Positions 52,539-60,580 of a stretch of DNA of 64,000 nt are shown here, piece after piece; positions within the stretch are counted from its first letter, which is position 1, and every line of letters begins with the position of its first letter. This DNA comes from Candidatus Zixiibacteriota bacterium (GTDB taxonomy: Bacteria > Zixibacteria > MSB-5A5 > GN15 > FEB-12). The stretch spans positions 372,001 through 436,000 of the forward strand of contig JAGNLV010000002.1 of NCBI GenBank assembly GCA_017999435.1, in the 5' to 3' direction. The position numbers and the translations under genes were made by a program. The notes beneath the pieces were generated by a model that saw nothing but the letters and a program-made list of their open reading frames with translations, had not been told where the DNA came from and did no database searches.

Positions 52539-53822
52539 ATGATTGACCGGGACAACCTCAGGATCAAAAGACTCATCCGCCTCACGGCCCGCGTCGGGAC
52601 CGCTCTCTGCCTCATGGTGCTCGTGTGGAGCTGCGGACGGGTGCCGGGGCTCAAGGATGAGGAGCCGGGCTCATTTATCCGCGTTCCCTTTGTCCGGGTG
52701 CTGCTGGGGGAGGACCGCCCGGAGGCAACGGTTTCGGCGGACCACGCTTTCGCTATCGAGTGCCTCACGGCCGGGGAGCAGCATGTCTTTTACTCCTCGC
52801 GTCCGGTGAGGATACAGAGCCTGGGCCGCGAGGTGCGGGTGCTGACGCGGGACGGGCAGATAATCCAGGACCGCGCGGGGGAAGTGAACATCATTCCGCG
52901 CGGGACGGGGAATCGGACGATGGTCGACGGTCGGCCGTACCGGGGAATCATCCACCTACTCCCCTACGCCAACAACCTGCGCATCATCAACATCGTGTAC
53001 GTCGAGGACTACCTCCGGGGGGTGGTGCCGCCGGAGCTGGGAGAGCGGGCGGACGGGGAGATCGAGGCGGTGAAAGCGCAGGCGGTGGCGGCCCGGACCT
53101 ACGCCATGTCCCACCTCGAGCAGTACGGCGGGGAGCCGTACGATCTGAAAGCCAGCGTCTATGACCAGGTGTACGAGGGCTACGGCGTGGAGAACCGGCT
53201 GGTGAACCGGGCGGTCGACGCGACGGCGGGTGTCGTGGCCACTTTCGAGGGCAAGATGATCAACGCCTACTACCATTCGACGTGCGGCGGAATGACCGAC
53301 GACATCGCCCACATCTGGGACCGCCCGAGCATTCCCTACCTGCGGGCGGTGGCCGACAGCGGGGCGTGCGGGTGGTCGAAGTACTACCGGTGGCGCGAGG
53401 TGTACACGGAGGGGCAACTGCGCGGCCGGGTGGAGCAGTACCTCTCGGGGGACCGCGGCCGGGACCTTCGGGTCGGAGAAATCCGGAACGTGGCGGTGGC
53501 GGAGCGGACACCGGGGGGGCGGGTCTCGACCCTGGTGATCGAGACGGAGATGGACACGTACCGTTTCCACAAGGACCGGATCCGCTGGGTGATCGGGCGC
53601 ACCTCGAATCCCGATTTGATCTTGCCGTCGGATCGCTTCGACGTTATACTCGAGCGGACCGGGGAGGGCCGAATCAGCCGGATCAATTTCGAGGGCAGCG
53701 GCTACGGCCATGGGGTCGGCATGTGCCAATGCGGGGCGATCGGCATGTCCCGCACAGGGTATACGTACGAACAGATTCTCAAGCGCTACTATGCCGGTTG
53801 TGAACTCAAGCAGTTGTACTGA
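52539..53822 (+). CDS. SpoIID/LytB domain lipoprotein (peptidoglycan lytic enzyme)
   Basis: 427 residues; GGGGTGA precedes the ATG by three bases after the anmK stop. The N-terminus holds a membrane segment and possible lipobox (VWSCG). The SpoIID domain runs from ~135 (EDYLRGVVPPELGERADGEI) through AVKAQAVAARTYAM, the Glu-rich active region, and ends with GYGHGVGMCQCGAIGMSRTGYTYEQIL. In Bacillus SpoIID is a lytic transglycosylase that yields anhydroMurNAc ends, the substrates of NagZ and AnmK. This organism shows no other spore gene here; a vegetative cell-wall role is likely. Confidence 0.9.
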   Translation: MIDRDNLRIKRLIRLTARVGTALCLMVLVWSCGRVPGLKDEEPGSFIRVPFVRVLLGEDRPEATVSADHAFAIECLTAGEQHVFYSSRPVRIQSLGREVRVLTRDGQIIQDRAGEVNIIPRGTGNRTMVDGRPYRGIIHLLPYANNLRIINIVYVEDYLRGVVPPELGERADGEIEAVKAQAVAARTYAMSHLEQYGGEPYDLKASVYDQVYEGYGVENRLVNRAVDATAGVVATFEGKMINAYYHSTCGGMTDDIAHIWDRPSIPYLRAVADSGACGWSKYYRWREVYTEGQLRGRVEQYLSGDRGRDLRVGEIRNVAVAERTPGGRVSTLVIETEMDTYRFHKDRIRWVIGRTSNPDLILPSDRFDVILERTGEGRISRINFEGSGYGHGVGMCQCGAIGMSRTGYTYEQILKRYYAGCELKQLY

Positions 53823-55282
53823 TGACGAGCGGACTTGACCAGAGGGCGCGGCCGCGGCGAACGCGGTGGCTGGTGACGATGCTTTTGCTGGCGCTGCCGG
53901 CAGCCGGGGCGGCGCGGCCGTATTTCATCGGGGCCCGGGGGGAGCTGGCGACGCTCACAGGCGGACACGCGCCGCACTTCTACGTGCGCGGGGCGTACGG
54001 CCTCGAGGCGGGCCTGGACCTGTCGCCGCGCTGGTCGCTGGAGGCAAGTCTCAGCCGCTACGACCTCTACAACGACACGACGATCGCGGGGAGCGTAACC
54101 CTGAACGGCGACCGGGAGGCTGCGACAGCGCGGTTCTCGGGCACGCGGCTGGGCGTGGATGCGGTGGCGACCCTGTTCGCGCCCGCCTCCTGGCTGAGCG
54201 TCCGGGGCGGCCCCGGTGGGGGCCTGCTCATCTGGAAGATGCGCGATCCGGACGGCGACACCGTTTTGAAGGCGGTCGGCGGGCGGGGCGAGACGATCGA
54301 TTTCGCCTCGACCGAAATCTTCGTATCGGGGCGGCTGGGGATCGAAGTGCAGCTGGCGGCCCATCTGTCGACGGCGATCACGGCGCATGTCGACTACCTG
54401 ACCGGGGCGGGAACGGATTTCGCCGATGCGGTGAACGCGCGCCGGGACCGCTGGCTGGGGGGAGTCGGGGCGAGCCTGCGGCTGACGTTCGGGGGAGAAC
54501 GCAAGGCATGGGCGTCGCACGAGCCGTGGTCCGCGGCGGCGGCGCCCGCACCGCCCCGGGATCTCGACAGCGATGGCGACGGAATTCCCGACCGGGAAGA
54601 CCGCTGCGCGGGCACGCCGGCAAAGGTGGCGGTGGATCCGTACGGCTGTCCGCTGGACACCGACGGGGATGGGGTGGTGGACAGCGAGGATGACTGTCCC
54701 GGCACCGAGGCGCGGGCCCGGGGGCGGGTGGATATCCACGGCTGCGCGGTCGATGCGGATTTTGACGGGGTGGCGGACTTCCTGGACGAATGCCCCGGCA
54801 ACCGGGTGGGGGCGGAGGTCGACCGCCGGGGGTGTCCGGTGGATGATGACGGGGACGGAGTGCCGAACGGCCTCGACGACTGCCCGCACACGCTCTACGG
54901 AGTACCGGTGGACAAATTCGGCTGTCTCGACCTGGCGCTGTTCGATGAGCCGATGGTGTTGAATATCGATTATCCCTCGGGGTCGTTTGAGATCGATCCT
55001 TCGAGCCAGGAGCGGCTGCGGAGCCTCGCCCGGGCACTCCTGGTGGCGCCGAATGTCCGGCTGGAGATCAACGGGTACACGGACAACATCGGAACCGACG
55101 AGGCGAACCGGAGCCTGTCGGAGAAGCGGGCCAACCGGGTGCGGGATTTTCTCGCGGCCCAGGGGGTGGCGGAGAGTCGCATGAGCGTCAACGGCCGGGG
55201 GGAGACCGGCTTTGTCGCCTCGAACGAGACGGCCGAGGGGCGGGCGTTGAACCGGAGAATTGAGATTGTCTTCTACAAGTAG
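53822..55282 (+). CDS. OmpA family protein with thrombospondin type 3 repeats
   Basis: 486 residues; its ATG shares a base with the spoIID stop (TGATG). After a signal peptide, residues ~35-225 look like an outer-membrane beta-barrel. Four calcium-binding TSP3-type repeats follow (~245-360; SDGDGIPDREDRC, TDGDGVVDSEDDC, ADFDGVADFLDEC, DDGDGVPNGLDDC). The OmpA peptidoglycan-binding domain is at ~375-486 (INGYTDNIGTDEANRSLSEK with the conserved Asp and Arg). It links outer membrane and wall, consistent with the neighbouring wall-metabolism genes and with a diderm envelope. Confidence 0.93.
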   Translation: MTSGLDQRARPRRTRWLVTMLLLALPAAGAARPYFIGARGELATLTGGHAPHFYVRGAYGLEAGLDLSPRWSLEASLSRYDLYNDTTIAGSVTLNGDREAATARFSGTRLGVDAVATLFAPASWLSVRGGPGGGLLIWKMRDPDGDTVLKAVGGRGETIDFASTEIFVSGRLGIEVQLAAHLSTAITAHVDYLTGAGTDFADAVNARRDRWLGGVGASLRLTFGGERKAWASHEPWSAAAAPAPPRDLDSDGDGIPDREDRCAGTPAKVAVDPYGCPLDTDGDGVVDSEDDCPGTEARARGRVDIHGCAVDADFDGVADFLDECPGNRVGAEVDRRGCPVDDDGDGVPNGLDDCPHTLYGVPVDKFGCLDLALFDEPMVLNIDYPSGSFEIDPSSQERLRSLARALLVAPNVRLEINGYTDNIGTDEANRSLSEKRANRVRDFLAAQGVAESRMSVNGRGETGFVASNETAEGRALNRRIEIVFYK

Positions 55283-55287
55283 ACGGT

Positions 55288-55842
55288 ATGTACGATCATT
55301 ACCTTGAGCAGAACATCGAAGACCGACGCAGCGCGCGGTTCGCCCTGGTCGTGTTCCTCCCCCCGGAGCTGGACGACCATCTCGCCCCGCTGCGGGAGCG
55401 GTACGATCCGCTGTGGAGCCTGATCCCCGCGCACGCGACGATCGTCTTTCCGTTCGAGTCGCGCCACTCGCTGGACGGACTGACCGGCTTGATCCAGGAG
55501 GAGCTGGCGCACGAGCCGGTGATTCCGATCCGGCTGGGGACGATCCACGATTTCTACCCGCGGTATCCGGTGATCTGCTGGAAGATCCAGAAGAACGAGC
55601 AGCTCACCGGCATTTACTACCGCATGTACGCGCGGCTGGGGATGCCGATTCCGTTCAAAGAGTATCAGCCGCACGTGACGGTGGCGCGGGAAATCTCGGA
55701 TCACCGGGTGATGCTGGTGAAGGAGAAGATCGTGCCGTACCTGTCGGAGGAGCAGTTCGTCGCCCGGAGTATCGAGCTGGTGACGCCGCTGCCGGGGAAC
55801 CGGTGGGTCTCGGTGCGGACTTTTCCGCTGGCCGGGGCGTGA
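55288..55842 (+). CDS. 2'-5' RNA ligase / cyclic phosphodiesterase-like (2H) protein
   Basis: 184 residues. Two 2H-superfamily motifs are present, His49-Ala-Thr51 (HATIVFPF) and His129-Val-Thr131 (HVTVAREI), about 80 residues apart as in LigT. The enzyme class hydrolyses or forms 2'-5' bonds or opens 2',3'-cyclic phosphates; the physiological substrate is uncertain. It begins five bases after the OmpA gene, so it is the last gene of the nagZ-anmK-spoIID operon, without obvious functional link. Confidence 0.8.
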   Translation: MYDHYLEQNIEDRRSARFALVVFLPPELDDHLAPLRERYDPLWSLIPAHATIVFPFESRHSLDGLTGLIQEELAHEPVIPIRLGTIHDFYPRYPVICWKIQKNEQLTGIYYRMYARLGMPIPFKEYQPHVTVAREISDHRVMLVKEKIVPYLSEEQFVARSIELVTPLPGNRWVSVRTFPLAGA

Positions 55843-55876
55843 GGCGCCGGGGCGAGGCCCGGGAGAAAGGCAATGA

Positions 55877-55908
55877 GAAGGCGACTCGCCGGGGGGCGAG
55901 TCGCCTTC
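55877..55908. terminator. Bidirectional terminator-like hairpin
   Basis: GAAGGCGACTCGCC and its exact complement (14 pairs) flank GGGG, between the convergent 2H-protein and cytochrome genes. T-rich flanks are short on both strands. Confidence 0.7.
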
Positions 55909-55939
55909 ATCGTTAACTCAACAGCCGATCGGAAGCGGA

Positions 55940-56464
55940 TTACTTCTTCTCTTCAGCCGGCGTGGCGGCCACCGGGTGAACCAGCTTGGACATCTTATCC
56001 CAGCTGAACGGCTTGAAGTTCGGGTTGCCTTCCTTCTTGTGACACTTGGTGGCGCAGAGGGCGGAGTCCGGGTAGACGAGGCCGGCTTCGATCGCCTTGG
56101 CCTTATAGGTGGCCGGGTCCTCGCTCCACTTCTTGGTCATGATGGTCGGTTTGGAGTAGGCCGAGCCCGGGCCGTGGCAGGACTCGCAGGTGACGTTTTC
56201 GATCGCCTCGCCCTTGGCGTTGGCGCCGGTCATGTGGCAGACGTTGCACTCGGCCTTCTTCTGCTCCTCAGCGGAGAGGGAGGCAAAGGCTTTGGCGTGG
56301 GCGGTCGTTTCCCAGGCGGCGTGGACGTCCTTGTGGCACATCTTGCACTTGGCCGGGCCGATGTACTCGAAGGCTTTCTTTTCGGCGGTTTCCTGGGCAT
56401 AGGCCAGGAAGGCGAGCATCATGAAAGACACCAGGATCAGAGCGCTAACAGAGACCTTACGCAT
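55940..56464 (-). CDS. Tetraheme cytochrome c (c554-like), exported
   Basis: 174 residues; a signal peptide ends AYAQE. Heme motifs are CKMCH (40-44), CNVCH (73-77), CESCH (93-97) and an unusual CATKCH with three residues between cysteines (137-142). Extra His residues (His47, His56) can serve as distal ligands. The layout (GPAKCKMCH, then CESCHGPGSAY) matches the cytochrome c554 family of periplasmic electron carriers. It is a candidate electron donor for the c-heme oxidase at 498-2039, which is inference. A promoter and Crp-like site precede it. Confidence 0.9.
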   Translation of the reverse strand: MRKVSVSALILVSFMMLAFLAYAQETAEKKAFEYIGPAKCKMCHKDVHAAWETTAHAKAFASLSAEEQKKAECNVCHMTGANAKGEAIENVTCESCHGPGSAYSKPTIMTKKWSEDPATYKAKAIEAGLVYPDSALCATKCHKKEGNPNFKPFSWDKMSKLVHPVAATPAEEKK

Positions 56465-56499
56465 TTGTGCTTCTCCCTTGGTTGGGTTCCGTTTCCCAG

Positions 56500-56505
56500 T
56501 TTATA
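56500..56505 (-). promoter_or_regulatory. Possible second -10 box of the cytochrome gene
   Basis: TATAAA on the minus strand gives a start near 56493, which would place the Crp-like site (centre 56535.5) at about -42, the class II activator position. No -35 box of its own is visible, as expected for an activator-dependent promoter. Confidence 0.35.
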
Positions 56506-56527
56506 CACCAATCAATACTATTCGGAT

Positions 56528-56543
56528 CGTGATTTTTGTCACA
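56528..56543. promoter_or_regulatory. Crp/Fnr-like operator upstream of the cytochrome gene
   Basis: On the minus strand TGTGA-N6-TCACG, one mismatch from the Crp palindrome. It lies just downstream of one promoter and 42 bases upstream of a second possible start. Confidence 0.45.
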
Positions 56544-56549
56544 TGGGCG

Positions 56550-56578
56550 AAAATATCATGTGAATGTCATGCTGTCAA
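56550..56578 (-). promoter_or_regulatory. Strong sigma70 promoter of the cytochrome gene
   Basis: On the minus strand a perfect TTGACA (56573-56578), 17-base spacer and TATTTT (56550-56555). Confidence 0.65.
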
Positions 56579-56687
56579 GTTTTTCGGATGAATTTGGTCG
56601 GGGAATTTCCGATACATGACGGGGGCGGCGGCCGGGGTTGGAGGGGGGTTCCTGTGCCGAAGGGCCAAGCTGGTGGAGAAAAAAAAC

Positions 56688-56716
56688 TTGCCAGGTTCTC
56701 CAAAAAGCTGTAGACT
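56688..56716 (+). promoter_or_regulatory. Sigma70-type promoter of the glycosyltransferase gene
   Basis: TTGCCA (56688-56693), 17-base spacer, TAGACT (56711-56716). The ATG at 56732 follows about nine bases after the predicted start, with no Shine-Dalgarno, so the mRNA is nearly leaderless. Confidence 0.5.
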
Positions 56717-56731
56717 GCGCCGGGTTAGTCT

Positions 56732-57946
56732 ATGAAAGTCCTGATTGTCACACAACACTATCCGCCCGAACGCGGGGCTGTGCGACGGTTGGCGGAGTTT
56801 GCCCGGCAGTTTGTCAAGGCGGGGATGGACGTGTCCGTGCTCACGGCCGTCCCGAATTATCCGGACGGCATCGTCCCCGAGAAGTACCGGGGGAAGTTTT
56901 TCTACCGGGAGACCGTCGACGGGGTCAAGGTCTACCGGAGCTACGTGATGCCGGCCTCAAACCGGTTTCCGGGCCGGCGGATGGTGGGATTTGTCATTTT
57001 CCTCATCACCGCCCTGATCAACAGCTTCCGGATCAAGGGGAATTTCGACCTGATCCTGGCCTCGACGCCGCCTGTGACCACGCCGGTGATCGGGTGGGTG
57101 CTCTCGCGGGTGCGGCGGGCGAAACTGATCATCGAGATCCGGGACCTGCAGCCGGAGTCGAGCGAGGAGTTCGGCAATCTGCGGCCGTCGCTCTTCACGC
57201 GGATGCTCAAGAAGTTCATGCATATGCTCTACCGTCGGGCGGACCATGTGGTGACGGCCACGGACGGGATTGCCAACTACCTGACCGGGCTGGGTTTTGC
57301 CAAAGAGCGGGTGACCACGATCAAGTCGGGGGTTGGGCGCGAGTTCCTGAGCAGCGACTCGAACGGTATCCGGCGGAAGTTCGGGTGGGATGAGAAGTTT
57401 CTTGTGCTCTACGCGGGGACGCTGGGCTGGGCGCATTCGCTGGAGACGGTGATCGAGGCGGCCCGGCACCTGGTCGACCAGCCCGACATTCATTTCGTGT
57501 TCGCCGGGGAGGGGCAGAAGCGGCAGGCGCTCGAGGGGATGGTGCGGGACTACGGCTTGAAGAACGTGACCTTTATCGGTTTGCAGTCGCTGGAGACGAT
57601 CCCCTATTTCCTGCGGGCCTCGGACGTGCTCGTGGAGAGCCTCAAGGAGGTGCCGATCACGAAGGGGACGTTCCCGTGCAAGCTGTTCGAATACATGGCG
57701 TCGGGCCGCCCGATCATTTTCGGCTCGAGCGGGGGGGAGGCGGTGTCGGAGCTGGAGAAGGCGGGCGGGGCGCTCTGGTTCTCCACGGATCGTCCGGAGC
57801 GGTTGTCCGAGTTGATCCTCCAGATCAAGGGGGGGGAGATCGACGGCGGCCGGCTCGGGGCGGCCTACCAGGCCCATGTCGACCGGTATCACCGCCGCGA
57901 GGTGTGGGCGGACCGCTACCTTGAGGTGATCCGCAGTCTCTCCTGA
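56732..57946 (+). CDS. Glycosyltransferase family 4 (WbuB-like)
   Basis: 404 residues with GT-B fold features: N-terminal TQHYPPERGAVRRLAEF, the EIRDLQPES loop, and in the C-terminal half the donor-binding block GTFPCKLFEYMASGRPIIFGS with acidic residues of the E-x7-E type. WbuB-type enzymes transfer amino-sugars to polysaccharide or O-antigen intermediates at the inner face of the membrane. A hydrophobic patch around FVIFLITALINSF may touch the membrane. It stands alone, not in a visible polysaccharide cluster. Confidence 0.87.
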   Translation: MKVLIVTQHYPPERGAVRRLAEFARQFVKAGMDVSVLTAVPNYPDGIVPEKYRGKFFYRETVDGVKVYRSYVMPASNRFPGRRMVGFVIFLITALINSFRIKGNFDLILASTPPVTTPVIGWVLSRVRRAKLIIEIRDLQPESSEEFGNLRPSLFTRMLKKFMHMLYRRADHVVTATDGIANYLTGLGFAKERVTTIKSGVGREFLSSDSNGIRRKFGWDEKFLVLYAGTLGWAHSLETVIEAARHLVDQPDIHFVFAGEGQKRQALEGMVRDYGLKNVTFIGLQSLETIPYFLRASDVLVESLKEVPITKGTFPCKLFEYMASGRPIIFGSSGGEAVSELEKAGGALWFSTDRPERLSELILQIKGGEIDGGRLGAAYQAHVDRYHRREVWADRYLEVIRSLS

Positions 57947-57989
57947 CATTTCCCGTCCGGTAGCGAATTCTCTCCCCGTTCCGTCGCGG

Positions 57990-57995
57990 TATAAT
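57990..57995 (+). promoter_or_regulatory. Possible -10 box of the aminotransferase gene
   Basis: Perfect TATAAT; the -35 region is poor. The start would be about 30 bases before the coding start. Confidence 0.35.
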
Positions 57996-58033
57996 GAACT
58001 AATCGGACCTATTTTTATCAGAGGATGCACACC

Positions 58034-59464
58034 ATGGGGCTTAGTTCCCGTCCGGCGGCCGCGCCGGCGCAACGGCTGACGGTCGCCGACCTTCCCGGGC
58101 TGTTGATCGGGGGGGAGACGGTCGCGCCGACTTTGCGGGGGCCGCAGCGGTATGTCAATTTCGACAACGCGGCCTCAACGCCGACGTTTCGGCCGGTGGC
58201 CGAGGCGGTGATGGAGTTTCTGCAGTGGTACGCCAACGTGCACCGGGGCACGGGGTTCAAATCGCAATTGGCGAGCTGGGCGTTCGAGGAAGCGCGGGAC
58301 ATCATCGCAGGCTTCATCCGGGCCGACCTGCAGCGGCAGGTGGTCATTTTCACCAAGAACACGACCGAGGCGATCAACAAACTGGCCCGACGGCTGTCGA
58401 CGAGCAAGCACGACGTCATCCTCACCACCCTCATGGAGCACCACTCCAACGAGCTGCCGTGGCGGCGGGTGGGGACGGTAGTGCATGTGGGGCTGAACGC
58501 CGACGGGACGATCAGCCGGGAGGATTTCCTGGCCAAGCTGGGGCAGTTCGGCGACCGGGTGCGGATCGTGGCGATCAGCGGGGCGTCGAACGTGACGGGG
58601 TACATCAACGACCTGGATTTCTTTGCGCGCGAGACGCACCGGGCGGGGGCCTCGATTTTGGTCGATGCCGCGCAGCTCGCCCCGCACCGCCCGCTCGACA
58701 TGAAGCCAGGCGATCCGGCGTGCGCGCTGGACTACGCGGTGTTTTCGGCGCACAAGATGTATGCGCCGTTCGGGATCGGAGTGCTGGTGGGGCACCGCGA
58801 CGTGTTCGAGCGCGGCGACCCCGACACGGTCGGCGGCGGCATGGTCGACATCGTGACACTCGAGGAGGCCTACTGGACTGACCTTCCGGAAAAGGAGGAG
58901 GCGGGGACGCCGAACATCGTTGGCGTGGTGGCGCTGGCGAAAGCGATCCGGATGTACGAGGCGCTGGGGTGGGAAGCGATCATTGCGCACGAGGCCGAGC
59001 TGACGGCCCATGCCCTGCGCCGGCTCGGGGCGATTCCGGGAGTGGTGCTCTACGGCGACCGGGAGCCGGAGCGGGCGCGGGCGCGGCTCGGGGTGGTGTC
59101 GTTCAACGTGCAGGGCGTCCCCCACGCGCTGACCGCGGCCATTCTCGGTTCGGAGGCGGGGATCGGGGTGCGCTCCGGGTGCTTCTGCGCGCACACGTAT
59201 GTCAAGGAGCTCCTCCACGTGTCGCCGGAGGCGGCCCGGGAGCTGGAGTACCAGATCCTGGCGCGGGACCGGTCGCAGCTGCCGGGGGCGGTGCGGGTGT
59301 CGTTCGGGCTGTACAACACGACCGCCGAGGTGGACCGGCTGGCGGAGGCGGTGGCGCGGATCGCGCGGGGGGAGTACGCCGCGGGGTACGTGCTCAACCG
59401 GGAGAAGGGGGAGTACGCGCATCCGGACCTGGCGCCGGAGTTCGCGCGCTATTTCGATTTGTGA
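58034..59464 (+). CDS. Class V aminotransferase, SufS/Csd-type cysteine desulfurase-like
   Basis: 476 residues from the ATG at 58034, preferred over the ATG at 58025 because GAGG lies nine bases before it. PLP-site features: FTKNTTEAIN, MEHHSNELPW, DAAQLAPH, SAHKMYAPFG (PLP Lys) and SGCFCAH, a Cys at the place of the SufS/IscS catalytic cysteine. The C-terminus (ARGEYAAGYVLNREKGEY) is not usual in SufS, so a related activity is possible. No suf or isc genes are adjacent. Confidence 0.8.
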   Translation: MGLSSRPAAAPAQRLTVADLPGLLIGGETVAPTLRGPQRYVNFDNAASTPTFRPVAEAVMEFLQWYANVHRGTGFKSQLASWAFEEARDIIAGFIRADLQRQVVIFTKNTTEAINKLARRLSTSKHDVILTTLMEHHSNELPWRRVGTVVHVGLNADGTISREDFLAKLGQFGDRVRIVAISGASNVTGYINDLDFFARETHRAGASILVDAAQLAPHRPLDMKPGDPACALDYAVFSAHKMYAPFGIGVLVGHRDVFERGDPDTVGGGMVDIVTLEEAYWTDLPEKEEAGTPNIVGVVALAKAIRMYEALGWEAIIAHEAELTAHALRRLGAIPGVVLYGDREPERARARLGVVSFNVQGVPHALTAAILGSEAGIGVRSGCFCAHTYVKELLHVSPEAARELEYQILARDRSQLPGAVRVSFGLYNTTAEVDRLAEAVARIARGEYAAGYVLNREKGEYAHPDLAPEFARYFDL

Positions 59465-59489
59465 GCCGACGGTGCGGGGCGGCGCGAGG

Positions 59490-59517
59490 GCCGGTTTTCG
59501 AAATTTCGAAAACCGGC
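59490..59517. repeat. TTCGAA-type palindrome 1 (perfect, 28 bases)
   Basis: Left arm GCCGGTTTTCGAAA is followed directly by its exact complement. It begins 25 bases after the aminotransferase stop and may double as its terminator, although only three T follow. Confidence 0.85.
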
Positions 59518-59532
59518 TTTGGCGGGAAAGGG

Positions 59533-59554
59533 CGTTTTCGAAAATTCGAAAGCG
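59533..59554. repeat. TTCGAA-type palindrome 2
   Basis: Arms CGTTTTCGAA and TTCGAAAGCG around AA, one mismatch. Confidence 0.8.
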
Positions 59555-59562
59555 GCGGGGGT

Positions 59563-59583
59563 GTTTTTCGAAAATTGGAAAAC
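59563..59583. repeat. TTCGAA-type palindrome 3
   Basis: Arms GTTTTTCGAA and TTGGAAAAC around AA, with one mismatch and one arm a base longer. Confidence 0.75.
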
Positions 59584-59764
59584 GGGGGTTGGCGCGGTCG
59601 ATGATCCGTTTCGCCTAGAGCCGCGCGGCGAAACGCGGGGCGGTTGTTCGACATCGCCCGTTCGGTCCAGCAGCGCGGCGGGCGGCTGAGGGGGCATTCT
59701 CTTCGGCGAAAACTCTCACGACGAATCCTCGGGTCGATGGGGAGCGTGCAGGGGCGTCTTTCGC

Positions 59765-59786
59765 TTTTTCGAAAATGAGGTTTTCG
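59765..59786. repeat. Degenerate TTCGAA-type element 4
   Basis: TTTTTCGAAAA, then TGAGG, then TTTTCG; only the half-site CGAAAA/TTTTCG is inverted. Confidence 0.45.
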
Positions 59787-59791
59787 GGACA

Positions 59792-59813
59792 GGGCGGACC
59801 TCGAAGTCCGCCC
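59792..59813 (-). terminator. Hairpin after the sigma-factor operon
   Basis: GGGCGGAC / GTCCGCCC with loop CTCGAA (plus-strand reading), about 50 bases beyond the stop of the minus-strand operon. No T-run. Confidence 0.4.
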
Positions 59814-59863
59814 CGTTCTGCTGCGCGGACGGCGCTGTCGAACTCTCGGCGGCGGTGCTTGAC

Positions 59864-60580
59864 CTACTGGGTATCGATGTCGATGCTGATGTCGATGCGG
59901 CCGTCGGGACCGCGGTTGATGGTTACCTGTTTGACCTCGCCTCCCTGGGCGGCGATCTGGGCCGCGATTTCAGCGGCGATCTCCTCATCGGACTTGCCGT
60001 CGGCAGCCACCTCGACCCGGAAGAGCCTCTGGATCGCCTGGGCATAGAGCGTGCCCGACGTGCGCTGGACGATGGGGATGACGGCGTAGTCGGGGTCGGC
60101 GCCGGTCAGCTCCGTGTAGGTGCGGGCGGCGGCCCGGGCGTCGCTTTCCGACGAGAGGCCGGCGATCGTGTATTTTGCCGCAGCGTCGTCGATGGTGACG
60201 TTCACTGAGGGATTCGCGATGCCGGCGGCATGCAGAGCGTCGGCGTAGGCCTGCGGGGCGAGGTTGATGTCCGCAGGCGCGGTGATGCGGACGGAGTAGC
60301 CGATCACGCTGCTGTAGGGCAGCGGGACAAGGGCGCCGAAGAGGATGAAAGCAAGCCCAACCGCGACGCCGAAACTGAGTCTCGGGTGAGCGCCGAGGGT
60401 ATGCAGAGTCCGAGCCATGAGTGTCTCCTTGCGGGAATCGGCCAGACGCGCCTCGACCCGTGTCCGCACAAAAGCGAGCGGCGTCGGCAAACCGTCGGGC
60501 GCCTCCCGCCGGGCGGCGAGCGCCCGGTCGAGGATTCGCTCGGCAGAGTCGGCGTCAATCCTGGTCTTGCGATAACGCAT
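59864..60580 (-). CDS. Membrane protein, putative anti-sigma partner of the ECF factor
   Basis: 238 residues from the ATG at 60578-60580, preceded by AGGAAAGG and overlapping the sigma-factor gene by 26 bases. The first ~70 residues are charged and cytoplasmic (SAERILDRALAARREAPDG), one membrane helix follows (FGVAVGLAFILFGALVPL, ~72-92), and the rest is a periplasmic domain (ARTYTELTGADPDYAVIPIV) ending IDISIDIDTQ. The genetic arrangement is that of an ECF sigma factor with its anti-sigma factor, but no zinc-binding anti-sigma (HxxxCxxC) motif is present, so the role is inferred. Confidence 0.7.
   Translation of the reverse strand: MRYRKTRIDADSAERILDRALAARREAPDGLPTPLAFVRTRVEARLADSRKETLMARTLHTLGAHPRLSFGVAVGLAFILFGALVPLPYSSVIGYSVRITAPADINLAPQAYADALHAAGIANPSVNVTIDDAAAKYTIAGLSSESDARAAARTYTELTGADPDYAVIPIVQRTSGTLYAQAIQRLFRVEVAADGKSDEEIAAEIAAQIAAQGGEVKQVTINRGPDGRIDISIDIDTQ

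Larger units (their letters stand above)
59465..59863 (+). other. Intergenic region with four short palindromes and one GC hairpin
   Basis: 399 bases without a gene. It holds palindromes at 59490, 59533, 59563 and 59765 and a GC hairpin at 59792, downstream of two convergent genes. Conceptual frames across it only reflect the repeats. Confidence 0.6.

Noticed and set aside
59394-59697. Short frames encoding repeated Phe-Ser-Lys/Phe-Arg-Lys peptides near 59.5 and 61.4 kb
   Set aside because: The peptide repeats are translations of the TTCGAA palindromes in different frames; no ribosome sites.
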